Source: Anaerolineaceae bacterium UBA4799 (GTDB lineage: Bacteria > Chloroflexota > Anaerolineae > Anaerolineales > Anaerolineaceae). From it: a stretch of DNA of 16,018 bases. The stretch lies in NCBI GenBank assembly GCA_002402725.1, contig DHGL01000038.1, positions 3,066 through 19,083 of the forward strand, read 5' to 3'. The notes below the pieces were generated by a model that was not told where the DNA came from, made no database searches, and saw only the letters and a list, made by a program, of their open reading frames with translations. The position numbers and the translations under genes are program-made. This document shows, piece after piece, positions 1 to 7,679 of this stretch; the stretch's first letter is position 1, and each line of letters begins with the position of its first letter.

Positions 1-1097
1 GGACCGATGCGCAGTTTTCCGCTTTGCGGACGGTAGAGCCCGTTGAGGTGCTGCAGCAGGGTGGATTTGCCTGAACCCGTGGCGCCGCAGAATCCGTGAG
101 CCGCGCCGCTGTGCACTTTCAGCGAGATGTCGAAAAGCGATTGGTGCGCCAGCGGGGTATCGCGCAGATAGGTGTGGTTGAGCCCCTCCACATCGATAAG
201 GATTTCACCTGCGTCGGGAAAAGAGGGTTCGGGAGATAGTTGGTATGAGCCGCTGTATTGCGGGATTTGCGCCAAAGCCTGTTCAAAGTCCACCGGCAGG
301 TTGGCCAGTTGGGGGTTGAGCAGGCGGATCTCGCGCAGCAGCATCAACGTTGATGGCTGCTCCAACCCGCAGGTGTTGAGCAGGTGCAGGTCCGCGAACA
401 GGTCTTTTGGCGTGCCGTCAAATACCAGGTTGCCGCTATTGAGCGCTAGTACGCGCTCAGCGCGCGCGGCTTCTTCCATAAAATGGGTAATGAACAAAAC
501 GGTGATACCGCGGTTGTGCAGCGCTTGCATCTCCGCCAGCACGTCCAGCCTGCCGCGCGGGTCAAGCATGGCTGTGGACTCGTCGAAGATAACGCATTCC
601 GGCTGCATGGCCAGCACGCCCGCCAGCGCCACGCGCTGTTTTTGCCCGGCTGAGAGCAGGTGAGGGAGTTGTTCCTTGTGCCCACTCATTTTGACCGTTT
701 CGAGAGCAGCGGCCACGCGCGCGCGAATCTCCGCGGGTAGTACCGCCAGGTTTTCCGGTCCAAAGGCAGTGTCTTCTTCGATTAGCGTGGCGACGATCTG
801 GTCTTCAGGGTTCTGAAAGACCATGCCAATACCAGCGCGGATTTGAGGGAGGCTGCTTTGCACCGCGCTGTCTTTTCCGGCGATGAGCACCCGCCCGTGG
901 CTGGGCAGCAACAACGCGTTACAATGGCGCGCGAAGGTGGTTTTCCCCGAGCCGTTGGCGCCAACAATGGCAACCCATTCACCCGGGTCTATGCTTAAGG
1001 ATATATCATTCAAGGCAGGAGGGGAGGATTTGTCACTACCGGGGTGGCGGTAGGTGACGCGCTCAAACTGTATCAAAGGCGGCAAGACGTGCTCCAT
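1..1097 (-). CDS. ECF-type transporter ATPase, two fused ABC domains (partial)
   Basis: This is a cytoplasmic ATPase that would power vitamin or metal uptake with an EcfT membrane partner and a substrate-binding S component. Reading from ATG at 1097, 365 codons are visible before the window edge. The first ABC domain has Walker A GANGSGKTT (residues 46-54), Q-loop VFQN (93-96), signature LSAGQKQR (148-155), Walker B with DEST (170-175) and H-loop ITH (203-205). A second ABC domain begins near residue 299, with Walker A GATGSGKST (338-346). The signature and the phrase after Walker B resemble EcfA/CbiO-type ATPases. The two-domains-in-one-chain layout is known for proteins such as YkoD. The substrate is unknown because the T and S partners are not in the window. 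An in-frame stop lies a short way upstream, so this is the first usable ATG. Its Shine-Dalgarno is weak. Confidence 0.9.
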   Translation of the reverse strand, partial: MEHVLPPLIQFERVTYRHPGSDKSSPPALNDISLSIDPGEWVAIVGANGSGKTTFARHCNALLLPSHGRVLIAGKDSAVQSSLPQIRAGIGMVFQNPEDQIVATLIEEDTAFGPENLAVLPAEIRARVAAALETVKMSGHKEQLPHLLSAGQKQRVALAGVLAMQPECVIFDESTAMLDPRGRLDVLAEMQALHNRGITVLFITHFMEEAARAERVLALNSGNLVFDGTPKDLFADLHLLNTCGLEQPSTLMLLREIRLLNPQLANLPVDFEQALAQIPQYSGSYQLSPEPSFPDAGEILIDVEGLNHTYLRDTPLAHQSLFDISLKVHSGAAHGFCGATGSGKSTLLQHLNGLYRPQSGKLRIG

Positions 1098-1126
1098 GAA
1101 AACGTGATACCTGCGCTTACGCGTCT

Positions 1127-1156
1127 ATTATACTGGAAGAAAACCATCACACTTAA
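1127..1156 (-). promoter_or_regulatory. Probable promoter of the ECF ATPase gene
   Basis: A perfect TATAAT reads on the minus strand at 1132-1127. A weak -35 (TTAAGT, 1156-1151) lies 18 bp upstream. Transcription would start near 1120, leaving a leader of about 22 nt before the ATG at 1097. Confidence 0.45.
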
Positions 1157-1212
1157 TTACTTGAGACTCATCAGTTCTTACACGCACCCGTTTTTCGCGA
1201 GGTTTCTGCGAG

Positions 1213-1240
1213 TTGTGTATTTTTATTCCTGTTATATAAT
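1213..1240 (+). promoter_or_regulatory. Probable promoter of the amino acid ABC operon
   Basis: TTGTGT (1213-1218) and a perfect TATAAT (1235-1240) are separated by 16 bp. The start would be near 1247, giving a leader of about 39 nt before the ATG at 1286. This promoter lies upstream of, and back to back with, the ECF ATPase promoter. Confidence 0.55.
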
Positions 1241-1285
1241 ATGCGTAAGGTTTCAATGCAGAAAATAATTCATACGGAGGAACTA

Positions 1286-2071
1286 ATGAAACGCCTGATC
1301 TACCTTGCTGTAGTACTGGTTCTGGTTTTTGCTCTTGCTGCGTGCAGCGCGTCTTCCGACCATCTGGCGGCGATGAAAAAAGCCGGCAAGATGGTGGTGG
1401 GAACATCCGCTGACTACCCGCCTTTTGAATTCGTTGACGAGGCGGGCAACACCACCGGTTTTGATGTGGAATTGATGAACGAGATCGGCAAGCGCCTGGG
1501 CGTGACCGTTGAGTGGACGGATATGCCCTTTGACAGCCTCATCGCTGCGGTGCAGGGCGGTAAGATCGACCTCTCCATTGCTGCTTTCAATTATGACGAA
1601 GAACGGGACAAAACGGTTGACTTCACCGATGCTTATTACACCAGTGAAGATGCGCTGGTGGTGTTGGAAACGCTTTCAGGCGACGTGCCTACTCCTGAAA
1701 ACCTTGATAAGTTCGTCGTTGGTGTTCAATCCGGCACCACGCAGGATGGATGGCTGACTGATAATTATGAGGCCACCGGCAAACTGACCGCGGATACCTT
1801 GCTGCGTTATGAACGTGTGGACCAGGCATTTATGGATCTGCAGGCAGGCCGGGTGCAGGTAATTATGGCCGATTATGTACCTGCCAAAGCGCTGGTTGAC
1901 CAGTTCGGCGGCATGAAGATCGTGTACCAGGGTGTGCTCTCGACTGGTCCGATGAACATTGTCATCCCCGATGGCGACAAGAACCTGCAGACTGAGATCA
2001 ATAAGATCATCAAAGAGTTGCAGGATGAAGGTTTCATCGACGCGCTGGCTGTAAAGTACTTCGCTGAGTAA
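1286..2071 (+). CDS. Polar amino acid ABC transporter, substrate-binding lipoprotein
   Basis: This is an extracytoplasmic receptor that captures a polar amino acid and delivers it to the two permeases encoded downstream. The product is 261 aa. It starts with a lipoprotein signal: two basic residues, a hydrophobic core and the lipobox LAAC, with the lipidated Cys at position 20. The mature part has the hallmarks of solute-binding protein family 3: a GTSADYPPFEF strand near residues 38-48, GFDVELMNEIGKRLG, and DLSIAAF...R..TVDFTD. The start at 1286 is chosen because GGAGG (1276-1280) lies 5 nt upstream and the signal peptide then begins normally. An in-frame ATG at 1241 lies at the promoter's predicted start site and is not credible. 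The exact amino acid bound cannot be read from the sequence. Confidence 0.95.
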   Translation: MKRLIYLAVVLVLVFALAACSASSDHLAAMKKAGKMVVGTSADYPPFEFVDEAGNTTGFDVELMNEIGKRLGVTVEWTDMPFDSLIAAVQGGKIDLSIAAFNYDEERDKTVDFTDAYYTSEDALVVLETLSGDVPTPENLDKFVVGVQSGTTQDGWLTDNYEATGKLTADTLLRYERVDQAFMDLQAGRVQVIMADYVPAKALVDQFGGMKIVYQGVLSTGPMNIVIPDGDKNLQTEINKIIKELQDEGFIDALAVKYFAE

Positions 2072-2088
2072 TTTAAAATCAACCATCA

Positions 2089-2168
2089 GGGGTAACGGTG
2101 TCAGAAATTGGAAAACCGTTACCCCGATAATTATCGGTGCGGAGTTTAAGCGAGACGCGCCGTAAACT
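2089..2168 (+). promoter_or_regulatory. Cluster of three hairpins between binding protein and permease genes
   Basis: The 119-bp gap holds three inverted repeats. The first is a perfect 11-bp stem, GGGGTAACGGT (2089-2099) with ACCGTTACCCC (2115-2125). The second is the 14-nt palindrome CCGATAATTATCGG (2124-2137), overlapping it by two bases. The third is a 6-bp stem, AGTTTA (2143-2148) with TAAACT (2163-2168). No T-run follows the first, so it is not a classical terminator. Structures here often protect the 3' end of the binding-protein mRNA or attenuate readthrough, which keeps the receptor in excess over the membrane components. That role is inferred. Confidence 0.6.
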
Positions 2169-2190
2169 GTGAATCAGGAGTGACCGCGCG

Positions 2191-2835
2191 TTGGATCTCG
2201 TGAAGTTCCTGCAGTATATTGCTTCAGGTACCGCCTACACCATCGCGGTCACACTGGTGGCGTTGCCTTCCGGGCTGCTGTTGGGAATGCTCTTCTCGAT
2301 TCTAAATGTTTACGGGGGAAAGGTATCACAACGGCTGACCTCACTCTACAGCACGGTGATGCGCGGTATCCCGCCTATCGTGCTGCTTTTTATTCTCTAT
2401 TTCATCGTCTCCGGCAGTATTAACCTCTCACCGTTTTGGGCGGGTTCGATTTCTCTGGGCATCGTCAGCAGCGCCTACCAGATGGAGATTGTGCGCGGCG
2501 CGATTTTATCCGTCAGCAGCGGGCAGATGATGGCCGCCCGTGCCATTGGCATGAGCAAGAACCAGGCCATACAGCACATCATTTTGCCGCAAACCCTGCG
2601 CCTGGCCATCCCGCCCTGGTCGAACGAGGCTGCCATTGTGGTGAAGGACTCTTCGCTGGTTTATGCCCTGGGTGTACCCGAAATTCTGCGGCGTGCGCAG
2701 CTTATCAGCGCCAGTACCCAGGAACCATTCCTGGCATACGCGATCGCCGCGCTCATCTATTTCTTGTTGGTGTTCATCACCAACCGTTTATTGGATGTGC
2801 TGGATCGGCGGCTGCGCATTCCAGCCAACCCGTGA
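2191..2835 (+). CDS. Polar amino acid ABC transporter permease (first)
   Basis: This inner-membrane subunit forms half of the translocation channel and belongs to the HisM/GlnP family. The product is 214 aa with about five hydrophobic segments. The EAA-type cytoplasmic loop that docks the ATPase is visible as [15 protein letters not shown] around residues 111-125, followed by ILPQ. The N-terminal [10 protein letters not shown] and the [13 protein letters not shown] stretch are typical of the family. The start is taken as TTG at 2191, with CAGGAG (2175-2180) 10 nt upstream. GTG at 2200 is an in-frame alternative. A TTG start after a hairpin cluster suggests lower translation than the binding protein. 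Confidence 0.92.
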   Translation: MDLVKFLQYIASGTAYTIAVTLVALPSGLLLGMLFSILNVYGGKVSQRLTSLYSTVMRGIPPIVLLFILYFIVSGSINLSPFWAGSISLGIVSSAYQMEIVRGAILSVSSGQMMAARAIGMSKNQAIQHIILPQTLRLAIPPWSNEAAIVVKDSSLVYALGVPEILRRAQLISASTQEPFLAYAIAALIYFLLVFITNRLLDVLDRRLRIPANP

Positions 2836-2848
2836 TTTGGAGAAAGGT

Positions 2849-3613
2849 ATGGGAAAACCGATTCTGACCATTAAGAAGCTGACTAAAAAATACGGTGATA
2901 ACGTCATTTTCCATGATATCGACCTGGTAGTGAATGAAGGCGATACCATTGTCATCATCGGTCCCAGCGGAACAGGCAAGAGCACACTGCTGCGTTGCAT
3001 CAACCTGCTCACCTGCGCTGATGAAGGGCAGATTTGGCTGGACGATTTGGAGATCACTGCTAAAGGCTGTGATGAGGATAGGGTGCGTCAGCATATCGGT
3101 ATGGTATTCCAGAATTTCCTGCTTTTCAATCACCTCACTGCGCTGGATAACGTGATGATGGGTCTGACCAGGGTGAAGCACATGAAACCGGATGAGGCCA
3201 AACAGAAAGCGCTGCGCGAGCTTGAACGCGTGGGGCTTTCAGACCGGGCTGACCATTACCCGGGTCAACTCTCGGGTGGGCAGCAGCAGCGTGTGGCTAT
3301 CGCCCGCGCGCTGGCAATGGACCCGCGCATCATGCTTTTCGATGAACCGACATCCGCGCTCGACCCGGAACTGATCGGCGAGGTGTTGGAAGTGATGCGC
3401 AAACTGGCGCTTGAGGGTATGACCATGCTGGTGGTGACCCACGAGATGGGATTTGCCAGAGAGGTGGCTGACCGTATTGTTTTCCTTGAAAAAGGCAGCG
3501 TAGTTGAAGAAGGTTCACCGGATGACCTGTTCTACCACCCCAAGCACGAACGCACGCGCGAGTTCCTGTGGAAAATCACAGAGCTTTACGGCAAGAAGGA
3601 AAAAGAGTATTAA
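2849..3613 (+). CDS. Polar amino acid ABC transporter ATP-binding protein (GlnQ type)
   Basis: This cytoplasmic ATPase drives the importer encoded around it. The product is 254 aa, the normal length for the GlnQ/HisP family. Visible motifs are Walker [10 protein letters not shown] (38-46), Q-loop Gln at 88 in MVFQNF, signature LSGGQQQR (141-148), Walker B IMLFDE (161-166) followed by PTSALDPE, and the H-loop His at 198 in VVTHEMGFA. The start at 2849 follows GGAGAAAGG (2839-2847) and lies 13 bp after the first permease. The stop codon abuts the ATG of the second permease, so the three transport genes are a tightly coupled operon. The same frame is open upstream, into the permease gene, but that stretch is not coding. 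Confidence 0.96.
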   Translation: MGKPILTIKKLTKKYGDNVIFHDIDLVVNEGDTIVIIGPSGTGKSTLLRCINLLTCADEGQIWLDDLEITAKGCDEDRVRQHIGMVFQNFLLFNHLTALDNVMMGLTRVKHMKPDEAKQKALRELERVGLSDRADHYPGQLSGGQQQRVAIARALAMDPRIMLFDEPTSALDPELIGEVLEVMRKLALEGMTMLVVTHEMGFAREVADRIVFLEKGSVVEEGSPDDLFYHPKHERTREFLWKITELYGKKEKEY

Positions 3614-4294
3614 ATGACCGGTTGGTTGGAGCTCTTTCAGCGTTATCTGCCCGAATTCATCAAAGGCGCAGGGGTCACTCTCGAGCTGACCGCTGTTGGG
3701 CTCGCCATAGGCTTTGTACTCGGACTGGCATTGGCGGTTGCAAAGGTTTACGCTCCAAGATGGCTGAAAGCGCTGGCAATCGCTTATATCGAGCTCTTTC
3801 GCGGTACACCGCTGCTGGTGCAGTTGTTCATCATCTATTACGGGTTGCCCTCGCTGGGCATCACCCTCACACAAACACTTTCTGCCTTCCTGGCTTTGGG
3901 GTTGAACAGCGCCGCTTACCAGGCGGAATATTTGCGCGGCGCAATTTTATCCATCGGAGCCTCGCAAATGACGGCTGGCAGGGCAATTGGACTTTCACGC
4001 TGGAAGACTATCTGGTATATCATCCTACCCCAGGCGCTGCGGTTGGTGATCCCTGCCTGGTCCAATGAGCCCATTTCACTGCTAAAGACCACGGCCGTTG
4101 TGTTCCTCATCGCCGTGCAGGATTTGATGGCAAAAGCCAAGCGCGCCGCTGCCGATACCTACGACCCGGTGGGCAGCTACCTGGCGGTGGCGGTGGTTTA
4201 TCTGGTGATGGTTTTTGTATTAAATTGGGGGTTAAAGTACCTGGAGAAGAAAACGCGGATTCCGGGTTTTGAAATGGAATCAAAAAAGGTCTGA
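3614..4294 (+). CDS. Polar amino acid ABC transporter permease (second)
   Basis: This is the second membrane subunit of the amino acid importer and probably forms a heterodimer with the first permease. The product is 226 aa, HisM/GlnP family. The N-terminal GAGVTLELTAVGLAIG, the ELFRGTPLLVQLFIIYYGLP segment and the EAA-type loop QMTAGRAIGLSRWKTI followed by ILPQALR are characteristic. TAA of the ATPase gene and ATG of this gene are directly adjacent, so translation is probably coupled; AGAAGGA at 3594-3600 may assist. The 3' end overlaps the convergent dehydratase gene by 15 bp. Confidence 0.94.
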   Translation: MTGWLELFQRYLPEFIKGAGVTLELTAVGLAIGFVLGLALAVAKVYAPRWLKALAIAYIELFRGTPLLVQLFIIYYGLPSLGITLTQTLSAFLALGLNSAAYQAEYLRGAILSIGASQMTAGRAIGLSRWKTIWYIILPQALRLVIPAWSNEPISLLKTTAVVFLIAVQDLMAKAKRAAADTYDPVGSYLAVAVVYLVMVFVLNWGLKYLEKKTRIPGFEMESKKV

Positions 4295-5269
4295 GTAATG
4301 CTCGACCAGCTCCACGAAGGTGGATAGATCAATATTACTGCCGCTAACGACCACCACTGTAGGCCCTTCCGGCTTGATCTTGCCTGCCAGCAGTGCGGCG
4401 ATCCCTACCGCGCCTGAGCCTTCCGCTACCAGTCGATGATTATTGAATAGAAACGCCACTGCCTGACCAATCTCATCTTCGCTGACGAGCGCGGTGTGGT
4501 TGATCACTTCACGGCAAAGCGTAAAGGTATACCGGTTGGGGTTTCCCAACCCGCCTTTAAGTCCATCCGCCAGTGTCTGCTCTTCCGGTAACTGCAGCAC
4601 CCGGCCGGCTTCCAGGCTGCGTATCATCACTGGGGCGCGTTCCATGCTCACCCCCCAGATTTCCACCGGCGGGGACTGCTGCCGGCTGACGAGACCGATG
4701 CCCGCGCCCATGCCGCCGCCGGAGAGGGGAAAGATAATATGGCGCGTTTCGGGTACGTCAGCAAAGATTTCCAGCGCCATTGTACCCTGCCCGGCGATGA
4801 TGCGCGGATCGTCGAACGAAGGGATGTGCACCAGACCGTGTTTCGCTTCGTATGCGCTCGCGGCGGTTTCGGCTTCATCGTAGCTGTTACCGGTCACGAT
4901 AATGCGCGCGGTGGTCTTGCGTAGACTTTCCACCTTGCAGGCGGGTGTGTGTGTGGAAAGGAAGATGGTGACCGGGATGCCCAGAATTTCACCAATATGC
5001 GCCACCGCCTTGCCGTGGTTACCGCTGGAAACCGTGATTACCCCTTTTTTTTTCTCTTCACCTGTAAGTTGCAACAACAGGTTGGTTGCACCGCGCAATT
5101 TGAATGACCCGGTCGGCTGCAGGCATTCAAGCTTTAAATACGTCGGTACGCCTAGTTTATCACTCAGGTATGCCGACGGCATCAGCGGTGAACGCAGGAT
5201 GTAAGGCTGAATACGCTTGTGCGCGTCTATGATATCTTTCAGGGTGAGCAAATCCTTCATGTGTGCCAT
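4280..5269 (-). CDS. PLP-dependent threonine/serine dehydratase, catabolic type
   Basis: This cytosolic enzyme of fold-type II would deaminate threonine to 2-oxobutyrate and/or serine to pyruvate. Numbering from the second ATG (5260), the PLP-binding lysine is K54 in PTGSFKLRG. The substrate loop SSGNHG is at 78-83, the phosphate-binding SGGGMG at 180-185 and the C-terminal SGSN at 306-309. The product is 326 or 329 aa. That matches short catabolic forms without a regulatory ACT domain, and none is seen. The start is ambiguous. ATG 5269 and ATG 5260 both fit the family start (MKDLLTLKDI), and neither has a clear Shine-Dalgarno. The frame stays open to a GTG at 5359, but that extension looks non-coding. 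Convergence with an amino acid importer suggests a catabolic role, but substrate preference cannot be read here. Confidence 0.9.
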   Translation of the reverse strand: MAHMKDLLTLKDIIDAHKRIQPYILRSPLMPSAYLSDKLGVPTYLKLECLQPTGSFKLRGATNLLLQLTGEEKKKGVITVSSGNHGKAVAHIGEILGIPVTIFLSTHTPACKVESLRKTTARIIVTGNSYDEAETAASAYEAKHGLVHIPSFDDPRIIAGQGTMALEIFADVPETRHIIFPLSGGGMGAGIGLVSRQQSPPVEIWGVSMERAPVMIRSLEAGRVLQLPEEQTLADGLKGGLGNPNRYTFTLCREVINHTALVSEDEIGQAVAFLFNNHRLVAEGSGAVGIAALLAGKIKPEGPTVVVVSGSNIDLSTFVELVEHYSDLF

Positions 5270-5374
5270 TGAATCGATAGCATATTTTAACCCAGATGGC
5301 AAACCCGGATGGTGGAATTCCCCCGGCATTCTCCAGGAAAACCACCAACACCGGTTCACCTTCCGGCGGAAGAT

Positions 5375-7321
5375 TTATGTAGGCTGAGCTTCAACCGCAC
5401 TGCGTGCAAACGCGGGATCCTTTTTAAGATAGTAGATATTCACCAGCATTAAGATGGAAAGAACCAGAATTAATAAATATTTATTGCTGATGTACCAGTA
5501 GGGGTCGGCAATGATCTTGAACGAGCGGCTGATGAACAAGGATAGTGCTATAACGAGAACCAGCTGCAGGTAATCCCATAATCTGGAGTCGCGGATGATC
5601 TTATAGACCAGTAAAGAAATAAAAACTAATATGGCTGGATGTAATACCAGCAGTTTATAGTCGTGACTGACCGTTGGTAGCGTACACATCAAAGGGATGG
5701 ATGCCATCGTCAGCATCAGAATGCTGATATCCGGCTTGAGAAGTCTAACGCAGTAGTAACAAGAAAACACCCAAATGATGATTGGTAATAATGTGAAGAA
5801 GTTCTTTAGTTCAGTGCTGTAGATTGCCAGGTCTGGAATCCTTTCCAGCATATACCCCGCGAAGGAAAACCCGGAATGATTCCCTACCCACACCTGAGGT
5901 GCCAGCGTGTAATCGATCATGATTTCAATGAACCAGATGGCGTTCTTGTAGCCAAGAGAAAGCAGCATGACCACGTTAACAAAAATTGCGGGAATGATCA
6001 TTTTCCTGCCGTGTTTATACAGCAGCACGATGAACAGGGCTGCCGGATACATCTTAAGATGTGCCGCGATGGAAATGCAGATGACCTGCCACCACAGTGT
6101 TTCTGGTTTCTTCACCATCAGGTATATTCCCAATATCGCGAAGAAAATGGCGATACTGTCATAGTTGCCGCGCTCGATGCTGAACATGAAAGGATACCCG
6201 GAGATAGTATAGAAGAGTATGGCGATAAATAGGGCGGTGGCGATGGTGACAACGTTGCTGGATTCAAGGTTTAAACGCGTCAACAGGATATCTCCCACGA
6301 GCAAGGTCGACATCAATAATGCGCCAATGTTTGCCAGTGTTAAGAGCGCGACGATGATGATATAAGCTGTGTCTTCATCAAATAATTGCAGCGGAGTAAA
6401 GAACAATATGGTGAAAGGCGGGTAATTGGAAAGCCCCGTCAGGTAAATGTTCTCGCGATGCAGTTCAGCTTTTGGTGGACGGTAAATACCGGTACGGAAA
6501 TCCGCGCCTACGTGGTTGGCTGCTTCATCGAAATAGTTGATACAGACGAATGATTCCTTCTCCATGTCGATTCTTGAATAGATGTTGTTGGTCAGGTAGA
6601 TGCCCGTAATCCCTAACCCGAGGATGAGCAAGGCAATATACATGCGCCGGATGGCAGGGAATTTGATGACAGGATTGAGCTTCTCGATGTGGATGAACTG
6701 ATGCAGAAAGGATTTCCACAAACCAATGACCACACATAAAGCCCCCAGTATGACACCTATGAGCTGAACGATTCCAAAACCGGGGTGTGCCCCTTCGACG
6801 AGTACTTCCACGCCCACCATCCAGATGATGATGAGCGAGCCGACCAGTAATAATAAAATGCCGATTGTTTTTCCCGCTAATAAAAATCGTATTATTTTAT
6901 AAAAGCGTCGCTCTGAAGCAACCTGGTCTGGTCTCCACAACCACAACCCGAGCGCGGCGCAGGTGAGACCGAGCAGTACCCCCTTCAATTGTGATTTGTT
7001 AATACCTGTGTTGTCACCAATGCCCAGGTAATCGGCCGTGAGAGCAACAACCGTCACCAAAATCCCCAGGATTGTGAAGACAAGGCCGATGTTTTTGAAA
7101 GTAAAGATTTTTCCAAGGAAGGCGTAGAGCCGTTTCTCGAATGGTCTTCCTCGCAGGAAGTTCTGGTAAACCCCATAGCATAGCACCGTGAAACCTGCGA
7201 GCACCCCGGCTAGCTGCGCGAAGTGAAAACCCTGTTTGTCTCCCAGCCCGATAACATCCACCAGCAGGGAACCTAAAATGATAAGGAACCCTGTGAAAAT
7301 GATCACGATGTTTTTGTTCAC
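5375..7321 (-). CDS. GT87-like polytopic membrane protein with three N-terminal repeat units
   Basis: The 648-aa product is an integral membrane protein. Residues about 225-640 resemble glycosyltransferase family 87 (DUF2029) mannosyltransferase-like enzymes, which move a sugar from a lipid-phosphate carrier on the outer face of the membrane. The family-like features are YPPFTILFFTPL (300-311), an ERGNYDSIAIFF segment and a later HLKMYP. Residues 5-206 are different: three tandem membrane units at an exact 75-residue pitch. Each has a hydrophobic segment, a short polar loop rich in Gly and Asp, then QLxGVxxG (Q36, Q111, Q186) and a second hydrophobic segment. The start is GTG at 7321, with AGGAG (7329-7333) 7 nt upstream. 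The acceptor and donor are unknown, and enzymatic activity is inferred only from family resemblance. Confidence 0.8.
   Translation of the reverse strand: MNKNIVIIFTGFLIILGSLLVDVIGLGDKQGFHFAQLAGVLAGFTVLCYGVYQNFLRGRPFEKRLYAFLGKIFTFKNIGLVFTILGILVTVVALTADYLGIGDNTGINKSQLKGVLLGLTCAALGLWLWRPDQVASERRFYKIIRFLLAGKTIGILLLLVGSLIIIWMVGVEVLVEGAHPGFGIVQLIGVILGALCVVIGLWKSFLHQFIHIEKLNPVIKFPAIRRMYIALLILGLGITGIYLTNNIYSRIDMEKESFVCINYFDEAANHVGADFRTGIYRPPKAELHRENIYLTGLSNYPPFTILFFTPLQLFDEDTAYIIIVALLTLANIGALLMSTLLVGDILLTRLNLESSNVVTIATALFIAILFYTISGYPFMFSIERGNYDSIAIFFAILGIYLMVKKPETLWWQVICISIAAHLKMYPAALFIVLLYKHGRKMIIPAIFVNVVMLLSLGYKNAIWFIEIMIDYTLAPQVWVGNHSGFSFAGYMLERIPDLAIYSTELKNFFTLLPIIIWVFSCYYCVRLLKPDISILMLTMASIPLMCTLPTVSHDYKLLVLHPAILVFISLLVYKIIRDSRLWDYLQLVLVIALSLFISRSFKIIADPYWYISNKYLLILVLSILMLVNIYYLKKDPAFARSAVEAQPT
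6704..7309 (-). repeat. Three tandem 75-residue membrane units inside the GT87-like gene
   Basis: Residues 5-56, 78-131 and 153-206 align with one another. The invariant core is QLAGVLAG, QLKGVLLG, QLIGVILG, preceded by loops such as GLGDKQG and GIGDNTG, with aromatic or basic residues after the second helix. The pitch between equivalent Gln residues is exactly 75 residues twice. DNA identity is low by eye, so the duplication is old or under protein-level selection. Confidence 0.75.
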
Positions 7322-7351
7322 GTTTGCTCTCCTGTTGTCTGGTTAGGAATT

Positions 7352-7379
7352 ATCATAGCACGCTGTCTGTAAAAATCAA
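7352..7379 (-). promoter_or_regulatory. Probable promoter of the GT87-like gene
   Basis: On the minus strand TTGATT (7379-7374) and TATGAT (7357-7352) are 16 bp apart. The -10 is preceded by TGC, making an extended -10. The gene start at 7321 lies about 30 nt downstream, with a good Shine-Dalgarno. Confidence 0.55.
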
Positions 7380-7510
7380 TCAATAACCACGCCTTTGGCT
7401 TAACCTGCTGGATTTTATCCTGGCATGTGCTTGCTGCAAAATGGTTTTAAACGAAAACTGGTTTTGGATTTCAATTTTCCAACGCATCCACACACTGCGC
7501 ACCCGCGCTC

Positions 7511-7539
7511 TTGACATTCGTCATTCACCCGTCTATACT
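7511..7539 (+). promoter_or_regulatory. Near-consensus promoter of the thiamine operon
   Basis: TTGACA (7511-7516) and TATACT (7534-7539) are separated by exactly 17 bp, so this is the best sigma-70-type promoter in the window. Transcription would start near 7546, immediately before the TPP riboswitch aptamer. The 130 bp between it and the divergent GT87-like promoter (7380-7510) shows no gene or clear motif. Confidence 0.8.
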
Positions 7540-7547
7540 CAAAGCAG

Positions 7548-7642
7548 ATGGATAAACGGGGAGCCCGCTGAACGGGCTGAGAGTAGGGAACATGCCCTTG
7601 ACCCGCATTACCTGATCCGGATTATGCCGGCGGAGGGACTAT
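7548..7642 (+). promoter_or_regulatory. TPP riboswitch (THI element) aptamer
   Basis: The conserved THI-box elements occur in order. GGGGAGCCC is followed by a closing stem (GCCCG with CGGGC). CTGAGA sits at 7577-7582, then a short variable hairpin (GGG...CCC), then ACCTGATCCGG (7610-7620), ATTATGCCGGCGGAGGGA and the 3' side of the closing helix. These match the TPP-sensing aptamer that binds thiamine pyrophosphate. The gene directly downstream makes TPP, and the following ones import thiamine, which fits exactly. Confidence 0.95.
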
Positions 7643-7656
7643 AACCAACGAAGCAC

Positions 7657-7679
7657 CCCTCCCTGGCGGAGGGTTTTTT
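7657..7679 (+). terminator. Riboswitch-controlled terminator that also contains the thiN Shine-Dalgarno
   Basis: CCCTCC (7657-7662) pairs with GGAGGG (7668-7673) across a 5-nt loop and is followed by six T (7674-7679), an intrinsic terminator. The aptamer's 3' end carries an identical GGAGGG (7632-7637), so the CCCTCC strand has an alternative partner: an antiterminator when TPP is absent. The 3' terminator strand is also the ribosome-binding site of the next gene, whose ATG begins at 7680. Confidence 0.85.

Noticed and set aside
172..663. 163-residue plus-strand open frame
   Set aside because: It lies inside the ECF ATPase gene on the opposite strand, which has full ABC motifs. This frame shows low complexity (Ser/Arg/Cys-rich) and no recognisable domain.
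1241..1285. Upstream ATG at 1241 for the amino acid binding protein
   Set aside because: It lies directly after the TATAAT, near the predicted transcription start. ATG 1286 has GGAGG at proper spacing and gives a normal lipoprotein signal.
5270..5359. N-terminal extension of the dehydratase back to GTG 5359
   Set aside because: The added residues (rich in Trp, Cys and Pro) do not resemble the family N-terminus, and GGAAG directly abuts the GTG. A short open frame here on a second minus-strand frame (from 5351) was also judged spurious.
7440..7475. AT-rich inverted repeat (GTTTT...AAAAC) upstream of the thiamine promoter
   Set aside because: The stem is only 5 bp of A/T with no conserved context. 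It is too weak to call an operator.
7441..7644. 67-residue plus-strand open frame
   Set aside because: It runs through the promoter and the TPP riboswitch aptamer, which explain the sequence fully.
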